Below are positions 33,081-41,219 of a DNA stretch of 46,413 nt, in pieces. How positions within the stretch are numbered: the first letter of the stretch is position 1; each line of letters starts with the position of its first letter. The translations under genes were made by a program, and so were the position numbers. The notes under the pieces were generated by a model that had not been told where the DNA came from, searched no databases, and worked only from the letters and a program-made list of their open reading frames with translations. Source of the DNA: Achromobacter pulmonis (lineage in GTDB: Bacteria; Pseudomonadota; Gammaproteobacteria; Burkholderiales; Burkholderiaceae_B); the NCBI RefSeq assembly GCF_902859765.1, contig NZ_CADIJV010000037.1, positions 1-46,413 of the forward strand, in the 5' to 3' direction.

Positions 33081-34454
33081 TCACAGGTTCAACTGGCGTT
33101 GGATGTCGTCCTTGTTGACCGTGGCTCTGGCGACCGTCTCGCGCAGTGCGGGCTCGGCAGCCTCACCAAAGCGGCGCAGCACCTCATCGTAGGTGGCCAT
33201 GGCGGCTTCGTTCTGGTTCAGTTGGCCTTGGGTGATGCCCTTGTAGAGCAGGGCCCTGGCGACCTGCTCGCGCAGCGCGGGCTCGGCAGCCTCACCAAAG
33301 CGGCGCAGCACCTCATCGTAGGTGGCTATTTCGGCTTCGTTCTGGTTCAGTTGGCCTTGGGTGATGCCCTTGTAGAGCAAGGCCATCGCGACCTGCTCGC
33401 GCAGCACGGGCTCGGCAGCCTCACCAAAGCGGCGCAGCGCCTCATCGTAGGTGGCCATGGCGGCTTCGCTCTGGTTCAGTTGGCCTTGGGTGACGCCCTT
33501 GTTGACCAAGGCCCTGGCGACCTGCTCGCGCAACGCGGGCTCGGCAGCCTCACCAAAGCGGCGCAGCACCTCATCGTAGGTGGCTATTTCGGCTTCGTGT
33601 TGGTTTAGTTGCCCCTGCGTGATACCTCGATTGACTAGCACCTTTGCAACACTGGTGGCTACGGCATTGGCAACTCTTGCAGCTTTGAGCCAAAAATAGG
33701 CAGCGTCTTCTAAGGCTCCAGCGGTGTACGCGGCGTGGGCGCGAGTGTTCCAGTCATCGAAAGAGTAGCTGTCTTCGCTAGAGGCTTTCAGCTCAAGGTC
33801 GCGCTGAACAAGCACTCTTGTTGAGTCGGCCAGAGCAGATGGGGTTTGAGCTCCGGTTTTGCCAATTGACTCTTGTGCAGTGTCGAGAGCTCTGGCGATA
33901 TCCGCAGCGCGCGCTTGAACCCCTTGCGCATGCCCATCCATTTCTATGTGCAACTGAGCGGCTTTCTGCGCGATTGCTTCAAGTTGTTCTCTCAACAGGA
34001 CTGCCTGTTTGTCAAACCAATCTTGTGCGCTGGCTTTCGCAACATCAGAGGCCGCCTCCTTGGCTTCCGACTTGGCATTGCGATACCCGAGAAATCCACC
34101 GAAAACCAGCAATACCGTGATGCAGAGGCTCAGCAGGGCGGTCAAGATGCCAAATCGATCAATGCTTTGACCCACCTGCGCCAATTGGTCATCTACACGC
34201 TTGTCAACGGCGGTGATCTGTTGGCGGACAGCCTCAATATCTTTGACTTGGAGCGCCTTTTGTGAATCCAACTCTTTGACTTGAAGCTCCTTTTGTGATT
34301 CCCACTTGCTTTGCTGCAATTCCTTGAAGGCATTCAATTCATCTCGCAACGCAAATGTGGAAGTCTCAGTCGCTTGCGCTACAGCTGTGCCCCACAGCAA
34401 AAAGCAGATAGCCAGCAGCCTAAGCATTGGACTCGCTCTGTGGGTCGATTTCAT
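33081..34454 (-). CDS. membrane-anchored protein with four 43-residue TPR-like repeats
   Basis: A 457-residue protein with a signal-like segment (residues 10-30), a coiled-coil region rich in Gln/Lys/Glu (35-95), a membrane helix at about 103-125 (ILTALLSLCITVLLVFGGFLGY), another helical stretch, and a C-terminal array of TPR-like units (GITQGQLNQxEAxxATYDEVLRRFGEAAEPALREQVARAL). The four units at about 282-453 are near-identical, unlike ordinary diverged TPRs. Similar tails occur in uncharacterised proteins linked to effector or defence loci. The array is probably on the cytoplasmic side and mediates protein contacts. Function unknown. Confidence 0.75.
   Translation of the reverse strand: MKSTHRASPMLRLLAICFLLWGTAVAQATETSTFALRDELNAFKELQQSKWESQKELQVKELDSQKALQVKDIEAVRQQITAVDKRVDDQLAQVGQSIDRFGILTALLSLCITVLLVFGGFLGYRNAKSEAKEAASDVAKASAQDWFDKQAVLLREQLEAIAQKAAQLHIEMDGHAQGVQARAADIARALDTAQESIGKTGAQTPSALADSTRVLVQRDLELKASSEDSYSFDDWNTRAHAAYTAGALEDAAYFWLKAARVANAVATSVAKVLVNRGITQGQLNQHEAEIATYDEVLRRFGEAAEPALREQVARALVNKGVTQGQLNQSEAAMATYDEALRRFGEAAEPVLREQVAMALLYKGITQGQLNQNEAEIATYDEVLRRFGEAAEPALREQVARALLYKGITQGQLNQNEAAMATYDEVLRRFGEAAEPALRETVARATVNKDDIQRQLNL
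33120..33635 (-). repeat. four tandem 129-bp coding repeats
   Basis: The block CTCATCGTAGGTGGC recurs at 33183, 33312, 33441 and 33570, exactly 129 bases apart. The units differ at only a few bases, chiefly in one variable codon group (Asn/Ser/His and Met/Ile choices). Such conserved repeats imply recent amplification or gene conversion, and repeat number may vary between strains. Confidence 0.9.
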
Positions 34455-35096
34455 AAGTTGCCGTTGGTTGCAAATTCCTTGTTGCGGATACTAACAGAAA
34501 CCTCTGATTTGCCGGGCTGCGGCGGCATTGTCTCTGCGCATTCAACGCCCCATTCGCTGATCGGTGCGGGCGAGAGCTACCACCCAAGCAGGCAACACGA
34601 TCGGCCCAGATCAGCCGGCAACTGTCCCGCGTGGACCGAAGCCCAATTTCCGCTTCTGGCCGCAACCAGTCGTTGACGACAGGCAGCTTTCGACCTGAAA
34701 CGGACGCTCGAAAAGGCCAGATCTTCCAGCATGAGCCAAAGACCTTCGAAATCGGCGGTGCTCCCCAGTTCCTATTCGATCACCACATAAAACGGATCGT
34801 TCTTGCCAACTGATTCCTCGAAGGATTTCTGACTACAAGTCATTATCTCCTGTCGCAATCAACAACACCGGAATTCGGTTTCACGAGGCGCACGACAACA
34901 AGCGAGCAACACCGCCGCCCGCAGCCGAGCACCACAATTCAGCACGACGGAGCTACCATCTTGTCGACCATTGTTCCGAACTTTCCCGAGACTTACGTGA
35001 ATCCAGTATCGCGGGCGTCGTTTAGACGGAACTTGTGGCTGAGCTGACGCCCCGCTAGCATCGGCTCCACTGTATTCCCGTTCTGCCCCCGCATCC
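34455..35096. other. 640-base intergenic region without a supported gene
   Basis: No open frame here has a start with a ribosome site or a recognisable product. Base composition is lower in G+C than average. The second copy of the GGCAGCTTTCGACC repeat lies at 34682. I see no RNA gene or terminator. Confidence 0.5.
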
Positions 35097-35762
35097 ATGA
35101 TGGAAGCCACCGTGACCGAACCGACCGCCATTGACGTTTCAGCCGAAGCCGCGTCGCATAAGGGCGAATTTTTCCTGATCGACGCCAGCTTCTGGGCAGA
35201 CGGCAGGGTTCCCGGCATAGCAATCGCCAACGAAGAGAAGCTGATCGATCCGGGGATGAATGTCGTCTCGCGTCCTAATGGAATGCCAAATCAGTATCCG
35301 GAGCGTCCCCACCTGGTTCATGTACCGGAGAAGGGCGCAATGCCACGCGATCTGGAAGAGCTCGCGGGCATATGGATTGTGTCGGAGCCGTTGAAGCAAC
35401 TGTTTGAGCAGATCGACGCCGAGGCGTTTGCGTTTGTGGCATGCGACTTCAGCCTTGCTGACGGCAGCCCTGCCCCTCCGTACTACCTGGGCAATGTGCT
35501 GCGCAGACTTGATGCCCTGGATGAAGCCTCTTCTCGCGTGAGGACCAGGCTCGACCACAATGGTCAGACCGGCGAGTACGAGAAATTTTATAGCCTCGTA
35601 GGCGGAGCCAGCTTGGTGTTCAAACAGGATGTTGTGCGAGGTGCCCATATCTTCCGCCAGGATCGCATGGGAGCACCTCCCATCTGCGACCGCGCGATGT
35701 TTGAGGCATTGAGTGCGGCCAACTTCTCTGGTGTACGGCTGCGCGATGTCGCCGATACGTAG
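35097..35762 (+). CDS. Imm11 (DUF1629)-family immunity-like protein
   Basis: A 221-residue cytoplasmic protein. The C-terminal half has the DUF1629 layout: FVACDFSLADGSPAPPYYL, LDHNGQTGEYEKFYSLVGG, VFKQDVVRGAHIFRQDRM, ICDRAMFEALSAANFSGVRL. Imm11 proteins neutralise secreted polymorphic toxins. No toxin gene is adjacent, so this is an orphan immunity gene, possibly acquired from competitors. No clear ribosome site precedes the ATG pair at 35097/35100. Confidence 0.75.
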   Translation: MMEATVTEPTAIDVSAEAASHKGEFFLIDASFWADGRVPGIAIANEEKLIDPGMNVVSRPNGMPNQYPERPHLVHVPEKGAMPRDLEELAGIWIVSEPLKQLFEQIDAEAFAFVACDFSLADGSPAPPYYLGNVLRRLDALDEASSRVRTRLDHNGQTGEYEKFYSLVGGASLVFKQDVVRGAHIFRQDRMGAPPICDRAMFEALSAANFSGVRLRDVADT

Positions 35763-35989
35763 AGAACGAGATGTTAAGCGTGGCGATATCCTCATCTTTA
35801 GCGTGGACCGTGCCTTGGCGTTGGCGGGGCCGTTAGGAACGCGTGGAACGTCGGGCTCGCTATCAGTTCCTTGCGATAGCGTCACCAAGCCGTCCTCTTA
35901 CGGCATGACGTTGACGGAAATCCCTCATTGCGCCCAGCTTTTCTGCGCTACATATTAGAACCTCGCACGAACGACAAATGGAGCCTCAC

Positions 35990-36841
35990 ATGTCTGATCA
36001 AAACGTCTCCGATAAGAGGCCGCAACCTGATCCCGCGGAGAAGGATGCGTTTTTCCCCTCAAGCTACTCGTTGAGTCAGTTCACCTCGCCAAGATCCGAT
36101 CTGGGCGGTGCTGATTACCCGGCTCCTTACAAGGGCAGGAAGAGAATCCTGATGATCGGTGCCGACGAGCGCTATCTCCTGACCGACAATGGCACGTTTT
36201 TCTCGACAGGTAATCACCCAGTGGAGACGCTGCTGCCCATGTATCACCTCGACCAGGCCGGCTTTGCCTTTGACGTGGCGACCCTATCGGGAAATCCCGT
36301 CAAATTCGAGTACTGGGCAATGCCTTCCGAAGACCAGGAAGTACAGCGTTTCTTCGCCAAATACCATCCGCAATTCAAGCAGCCGCTGACCTTGTCAACC
36401 GTCATAGCACAAGGTCTGGACAACTACGCCGCGATATTCGTCCCCGGTGGTCACGGTGCGCTGATCAACATTCCGCAGAGCAAGGATGTTGGCCAGGCCC
36501 TTGAATGGGCGGCGGCAAATGACAGGTTCGTCATCTCGCTGTGCCATGGCCCTGCGGCTTTCCTCGCCGTCGGTGACAGCGATATATATCGTGGTTACAA
36601 GATTTGCGCTTTCCCCGACTCGCTTGACGCTAAAACCCCGGACATCGGCTATATGCCGGGACACCTGACCTGGAAATTCGGTGAAAAACTCAAGGCCCTA
36701 GGCTTTGAAATTGTCAACGAAGACAATATCTCAGGCGCGGTGCACAGGGATCGCAAGCTGATCACCGGCGACAGTCCGCTGGCCGGCAATGCCCTCGGCA
36801 AGCTTGCAGCACAGACGTTGCTCAAGGAAGTCACCACCTGA
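35990..36841 (+). CDS. hchA: HchA, glyoxalase III/protein deglycase (DJ-1/PfpI family)
   Basis: A 283-residue protein from the ATG at 35990, which has GGAG six bases upstream; an ATG at 35978 is the alternative. It matches the HchA (Hsp31) subfamily: the nucleophile Cys is in [10 protein letters not shown], with [34 protein letters not shown] and the C-terminal [26 protein letters not shown]. It converts methylglyoxal to lactate and has holdase activity. Its stop overlaps the ATG of the LuxR-type gene by one base, so the two form an operon. Confidence 0.93.
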   Translation: MSDQNVSDKRPQPDPAEKDAFFPSSYSLSQFTSPRSDLGGADYPAPYKGRKRILMIGADERYLLTDNGTFFSTGNHPVETLLPMYHLDQAGFAFDVATLSGNPVKFEYWAMPSEDQEVQRFFAKYHPQFKQPLTLSTVIAQGLDNYAAIFVPGGHGALINIPQSKDVGQALEWAAANDRFVISLCHGPAAFLAVGDSDIYRGYKICAFPDSLDAKTPDIGYMPGHLTWKFGEKLKALGFEIVNEDNISGAVHRDRKLITGDSPLAGNALGKLAAQTLLKEVTT

Positions 36842-37563
36842 TGAAGGATGCCGTCACGTCGGAAGCGGTGTTCCGGAGTGCCCTCTCCATCGAGGGCGCC
36901 AGAACCCTGTCTGCAATCGAAAGCGAAGTTCGCGCATTCAGTGCTCCACTCGGCTACGATCGTTTCTTGTTGTACTCGACATCTGCCACGCGGGATGAGG
37001 CTGTTGAGCGCATTTATTGGGTTGAAGGAAACTGGTTCGGAACTGGCGAGCCCGTCGACGCCGTGACCTACGTGCGGCACTGTCCGGTGACCCGTCACGT
37101 TCTGGATGCGCACGAACCGTTTTTCTGGACCAAGACGATCGGCCAGGAAGGCGAACGCTACCGGGTCGTTCGCACCCCGCAAGGCTCAGGCATTCACGGT
37201 CTACAAGTGCCAGTGTTCGGCCCGCTGGGGCTGGAAGGAGCAATGAGCTTGGGCGGGGAGCAGATTAATGCTTCTTCACATGCTCGGCTGGCTTTAAAAC
37301 TGATTGCTGAAACAGCGTTTCTCGCGGCACGCAGACTCCTAGAGCTCCCCCCGCATGATGCCATCGGAGCCCTGTCCGCCCGCGAACGCGAGGTACTGGC
37401 CTGGACCGCCGCGGGCCGACGGCAGGTCGATATCGCCGCGACGCTCGGTTTGTCCGAGCGCACAGTGGAGAACCATCTGCGCCGCATTCGCAAGCGCCTG
37501 GGTGTCGCGACGACGGCACAGGCTATCCGAGTGGCAATCCGAAATGGCGAGATCGTCGCGTAA
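36841..37563 (+). CDS. LuxR-type regulator with autoinducer-binding domain
   Basis: A 240-residue protein. Residues 20-160 are an autoinducer-binding-type domain and 173-235 a LuxR helix-turn-helix (LSAREREVLAWTAAGRRQVDIAATLGLSERTVENHL). In the ligand domain the invariant Asp-Pro pair that contacts acyl-homoserine lactones is changed: VRHCPVTRHV has Cys81-Pro82. W96 (PFFW) and the later Gly are kept. No luxI-type synthase is nearby. It is thus a LuxR solo with a modified pocket, likely reading a non-standard signal and possibly controlling hchA. Confidence 0.88.
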   Translation: MKDAVTSEAVFRSALSIEGARTLSAIESEVRAFSAPLGYDRFLLYSTSATRDEAVERIYWVEGNWFGTGEPVDAVTYVRHCPVTRHVLDAHEPFFWTKTIGQEGERYRVVRTPQGSGIHGLQVPVFGPLGLEGAMSLGGEQINASSHARLALKLIAETAFLAARRLLELPPHDAIGALSAREREVLAWTAAGRRQVDIAATLGLSERTVENHLRRIRKRLGVATTAQAIRVAIRNGEIVA

Positions 37564-37806
37564 GTCCAGTCGCTCGCCGCAAGGCATGGCGCCGGATGGA
37601 CGGATTGATTGCCTTGCGGTGGTCACAGACCGACGAGGCGGAATTTCTGGCGCGAACTCGCCGGCAATCGTGTTCAGGCTACGATCTGGTGCCCTGATTG
37701 AAATGCAGACTTTCGTGGCCGTCTGTCTGGGCACGCTTGATGTCACCCTGTAGAACCGCTGGCCTTTACAACCAGCGATACGAGTTGGAGGAAGGCAGCA
37801 ACCCCA

Positions 37807-38631
37807 TTAATCATCCCCTGCCCCCGCCGACGCATTCCTGGCCTCGGCCAACGCCACCGTCAAGTGCATCACCTTCTTCTTCAACTGATCCCGCTCGTCC
37901 GTCAACCGCGCCAGCAACTCCCGTAGCCGCGCCACCTCCGCCGGCAGATCCGCGATATTCTCGATCGGAATATCCGGCACCGCCTCTTTCGGCGGCGGCG
38001 CCTTGGCCTGGCGCACTTCCCGCGCCGCCTGCTGCAATTCCTTCCTGCCCCCCGCCACCGCCGCGGCCTGCCGCTCGGGCGGCAAGGTCGCCACCGCCGC
38101 CGCGGCGTTGATGGAGATCGCCCCATCCTTCACCGCCCGCACCAGTTCCGGCGCGGCGGCTTTCTGGATCTTCTCGATCTGCCCCAGCGTATTGCTGCTG
38201 ATGCGCGCCTCGCGCGCCAGCGCCTGACGGCTCAACGCAGCCGCGGGCGGGATGGGCGGCGGCTCGGGCGGCGGCGTGCTGCCGTCGTCTTCCCAGGGCG
38301 GCACGCTGCGCGATTGCAATATCTCTTTCTTGCGCAGCGCCAGCACGCCGCGCTGGAAATCCGACACGCTGCGCCGGCCCAGGTGATTCTCGATCATCCA
38401 CAAATGCACGTCGTCCATCGATTTGAACGAGGTGTTCTGGCGCGTTTCGAAGGGAATGCCGTGCTTCATGCACAGCGCGTAGCGGTTGTGGCCGTCGATC
38501 AGCAGCTCGCCCCACAGCACCAGCGCGTCGCGGCAGCCCTCGGCCAGCAGGCTGCGTTCGAGCGCTTCGCGTTCGTCGTCGGTCAAGGGGTCAATATAGG
38601 CGCGCAGGCCTTCGTCTATCCTGATATCCAT
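37807..38631 (-). CDS. ParB-like N-terminal domain protein
   Basis: A 274-residue protein from the ATG at 38631 (a TTG at 38640 is in frame). The N-terminal ParB/sulfiredoxin-like fold is seen in CRDALVLWGELLIDGHNRYALCMKHGIPF (the GHNRY box) and WMIENHLGRRSVSDFQRG. A helix-turn-helix-like part (ALAREARISSNTLGQIEKI) follows, with Ala/Lys-rich coiled coil to the end. A Pro-rich stretch (STPPPEPPPIPP) separates the two. It is not the chromosomal parB, which sits beside parA; members like this are common on plasmids and islands. A decayed copy lies at 22507-22712. Confidence 0.82.
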   Translation of the reverse strand: MDIRIDEGLRAYIDPLTDDEREALERSLLAEGCRDALVLWGELLIDGHNRYALCMKHGIPFETRQNTSFKSMDDVHLWMIENHLGRRSVSDFQRGVLALRKKEILQSRSVPPWEDDGSTPPPEPPPIPPAAALSRQALAREARISSNTLGQIEKIQKAAAPELVRAVKDGAISINAAAAVATLPPERQAAAVAGGRKELQQAAREVRQAKAPPPKEAVPDIPIENIADLPAEVARLRELLARLTDERDQLKKKVMHLTVALAEARNASAGAGDD

Positions 38632-38701
38632 GGTGTCCAAAAACAGTTCAAGTCCGCGTCGCCCCGCCCCGCGCCGCCAACGCAGCGCCGCCTGTCGCTG
38701 G

Positions 38702-39310
38702 CTAGGCTCGCGGCCCTTCCAGCGCGATGCGCACGGCTTCGAGACGAGCGCGCGGGTCCGTCAGGCCCAGCAGGCGCGCTTTGTCAGCGGCCGGCAGCGG
38801 CAACAGCTCGCACCAACGGTCAGCTACCCAGGCGCATTCATCCAGGCGGTACGGCGGCGCCACCGGCATGCGTTCAGCAGGCACGCCTTCCTGCTGCCAT
38901 TGCGCCACCAGCCGCCCCAGCGCATCCGCGCAGGGTTGCAGCGGCGCCGGCACGGGTAGCGGCGGGTCATCGGCGATGGGTTCGGTTTCGCCCATCCAAA
39001 GACCGTATTTTGCCAGTTGGCTGGAGACCAGCCGGAAACGACGGGTGCCGATGCAGCGCACTTGCAGCAAGGCGGGCATGGGCGCGTCCCAGACCTCGAT
39101 GCGGGCCAGGGTGCCGACGCCGGCCAGGGTTTCCTGGCCTTCGGGCGAGCGGACTTCGTTGCCAGCCAGCAGCGCGACCACGCCGAACTCGCTGCCGTCG
39201 GCGATGCAGCGGCGGATCATGTCCAGGTAGCGCACTTCGAAGATGCGCAAGTGCAGCACGCCGGCGGGGAACAGCGCGTTGGACAGCGGGAACAGCGGGA
39301 TGCTGGCCAT
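38702..39310 (-). CDS. Lon N-terminal (substrate-binding) domain protein
   Basis: A 202-residue stand-alone LON-SB domain: IPLFPLSNALFPAGVLHLRIFEVRYLDMI, FGVVALLAGNEV, and a GTLARI...VRCIGTRRFRL middle. No ATPase or protease domain is present, as in the common bacterial stand-alone group. Its cellular role is undetermined. It lies 9 bases before the AhpD-like gene's stop on the same strand. Confidence 0.9.
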   Translation of the reverse strand: MASIPLFPLSNALFPAGVLHLRIFEVRYLDMIRRCIADGSEFGVVALLAGNEVRSPEGQETLAGVGTLARIEVWDAPMPALLQVRCIGTRRFRLVSSQLAKYGLWMGETEPIADDPPLPVPAPLQPCADALGRLVAQWQQEGVPAERMPVAPPYRLDECAWVADRWCELLPLPAADKARLLGLTDPRARLEAVRIALEGPRA

Positions 39311-39319
39311 GGCGCCGCC

Positions 39320-39727
39320 CTACTTCACCGTGAAGGCGTCGTCGACCGGCACCTGCATGGCGGTGACCAGGGCGTTGGTCTGGGCGGCCATGCCGATGAC
39401 GGCGAGCAGTTCGGCGTGCTGGCCGTCGGTCATGCCCTTGGCGCGGGCGGCGGCGGTGTGGGAATGGATGCAGTAGGTACAGCCGTTGGCGGTGGAGACG
39501 GCGATGTAGATCATCTCGCGCATCAGGGGCGGGATTTCGCCGTCGGCCATCATGACCTGTTTCAGCTGTTCCCAGACGCGCTTGAGCTGGGGCGGGTCGT
39601 TGGCCAGGGCGCGCCAGAAGTTGTTGACGAAGTCCGACTTGCGGGTGGCGCGGATGTCTTCGAATACCGCCCACGCCTCGGGGATCTTGCGCGCTTCTTC
39701 GTCCGACAGCAGATGCACCGTAGCCAT
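39320..39727 (-). CDS. AhpD/carboxymuconolactone decarboxylase-like protein
   Basis: A 135-residue protein. The start at 39727 has GGAG seven bases upstream. The redox motif is CTYCIHSH (C83, C86, H90), with PPLMREMIYIAVSTANGC ahead of it, as in AhpD-like alkylhydroperoxidases. It probably reduces peroxides with a thiol partner. It is cotranscribed with the Lon-N protein gene. Confidence 0.9.
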   Translation of the reverse strand: MATVHLLSDEEARKIPEAWAVFEDIRATRKSDFVNNFWRALANDPPQLKRVWEQLKQVMMADGEIPPLMREMIYIAVSTANGCTYCIHSHTAAARAKGMTDGQHAELLAVIGMAAQTNALVTAMQVPVDDAFTVK

Positions 39728-39796
39728 ACGCCACTCCAACAGGTAAGGGCCGGGCGGCGAAATGCCGCCCGCGCGACATCCCATTGAACAGGAAAG

Positions 39797-40975
39797 CTAG
39801 TAATAAGTCACTTTGACCAGCACCTGCGTCGAGTACTTGCCAAGCTTCAACTCCTTGCCGGCGTCCGGCGTCAGCGATGCCGTGTAGGTGTGGACGGCGG
39901 CGGCGGGATTACTGCCCGCCAATTGGCCGAAATTGCCGACAGCGTCACGCAATGGCGGGACGGGGGCAGGCAGGATCGGCACCGGTTGGCTGGCGTTTTC
40001 GGTATCCAGGATCTGCATTTTCAGGCCGTTCTCCACGCCATCCTCATTGCGCAGGATGATGGAAGTGCCATCGCCGTCGATGCGCCCGGGGCCTTGCAGG
40101 ATGAATTGGGCCGATAGCAGCATCAGGAATTGCGTCTGTTCGTTATCCGGGGTCGCGGGGGCCGTGAGGGAACCTACACTGCAGGACGGGTTGATGCGGG
40201 CGGAGACGTTGAAAGGGTATTGCTGCGGCAAGGTACCCATGTAGTCTTTCATGGCCATGATTCTGCCAAATTGCACCAGGCTGTCCACGCTGACGTCACC
40301 GATACACCGCGGGACGAATTGCATGCGCGTGGGGCTATGGGTGATGAAGGGCCCCGGCGAAGACCCGGCTCCCAAGGCGGCGACCAGCTTGAATATGGTT
40401 CCCGAGGCAACCGGGTAGCGTGCCACCGGGGGGTGATCGTTCACCACCTTCAATCTCGCGATCAGGGTCACGACTCTCGGCCCCGATTCCCCGGTGTACG
40501 GAAGGCCGGCCTCATGGGTTTCCGAGATCGGCAGGCCCGCTTGCAGGTTCGGCCGCCACGGGTTGATCTCATCGCCGTTGACGATGATTTCCAGTGCCAA
40601 TCCCGCGTTATTCAGGGAACGGTTCAGGGTGGTGTAGTCGGCCAGCGCCTGGAGTTGAGGGGTTGAGGCAACGGGCCTGCCCATCCTGTCATAGTTGACG
40701 CATTCATAGTTGATGACGTAGGTCTGGGTTCGATAGATTTCGGTGCCCGGCGGCGGTATCGCGCCCAGGTCGAAATTCACGGACGGGATCAAGTCAATCT
40801 GGAAGCCGCCGGAGGACGTGCAGCCTCTTCTTGCTGTCTGTGCTTTTGCCACACCGGGAAATGCCATCATGGCCGCGCAGAGCAGGATCAGCGCGCCTGC
40901 CATCCCCATGCGAACGCCGGCCCAGGGGCTGCCGCCATTGCGACGGGTTGCCGCCGTGATTATCGTGTTGTTCAT
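39797..40975 (-). CDS. FimD-like fimbrial tip adhesin
   Basis: A 392-residue secreted protein with a signal peptide of about 45 residues (VAKAQTARRG). The body is beta-rich with conserved Cys residues and ends TQVLVKVTYY, the donor-strand-type C-terminal motif of chaperone-usher subunits. The layout (N-terminal lectin-like part, C-terminal pilin part) resembles Bordetella FimD, the fimbrial tip adhesin. No chaperone, usher or major pilin gene is adjacent, so it would depend on a remote fimbrial system. No poly-C promoter tract of the Bordetella fim type is seen upstream. Confidence 0.78.
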   Translation of the reverse strand: MNNTIITAATRRNGGSPWAGVRMGMAGALILLCAAMMAFPGVAKAQTARRGCTSSGGFQIDLIPSVNFDLGAIPPPGTEIYRTQTYVINYECVNYDRMGRPVASTPQLQALADYTTLNRSLNNAGLALEIIVNGDEINPWRPNLQAGLPISETHEAGLPYTGESGPRVVTLIARLKVVNDHPPVARYPVASGTIFKLVAALGAGSSPGPFITHSPTRMQFVPRCIGDVSVDSLVQFGRIMAMKDYMGTLPQQYPFNVSARINPSCSVGSLTAPATPDNEQTQFLMLLSAQFILQGPGRIDGDGTSIILRNEDGVENGLKMQILDTENASQPVPILPAPVPPLRDAVGNFGQLAGSNPAAAVHTYTASLTPDAGKELKLGKYSTQVLVKVTYY

Positions 40976-41219
40976 TGACGCATTCCATGGCCCGGGGTGA
41001 GCGGCCGACGGCCTGCTTCACATGACAGTGACGGCCGTTCTGTCGGCGGCGCCATGGCGGCGCGCCTATGGAACCGGGCGGTGTCTTTATGCGTTTCGAT
41101 TCTGCATGAAGAGGATTATCCGAACGTTAACGTTACGTCGGCGCCCTCTTGGGCATGGCCCGTGTTTGAGCGGGCGCGTCGGCGACCCGGCGGGCGCCAG
41201 CGCGGCCCCCGCGCCGCCC

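Larger units (their letters stand above)
33042..34695 (+). repeat. short direct repeats bracketing the TPR-like gene
   Basis: GGCAGCTTTCGACC occurs at 33042-33055 and 34682-34695 in the same orientation, with partial similarity extending about 15 bases further (roughly 26 of 34 positions). The repeats lie just outside the two ends of the repeat-protein gene and could mark the borders of a cassette or be copies of a dispersed intergenic motif. Confidence 0.45.

Noticed and set aside
33120-33635. CRISPR-like array from regular spacing
   Set aside because: The 129-bp units are coding and nearly identical throughout, without unique spacers; they encode protein repeats.
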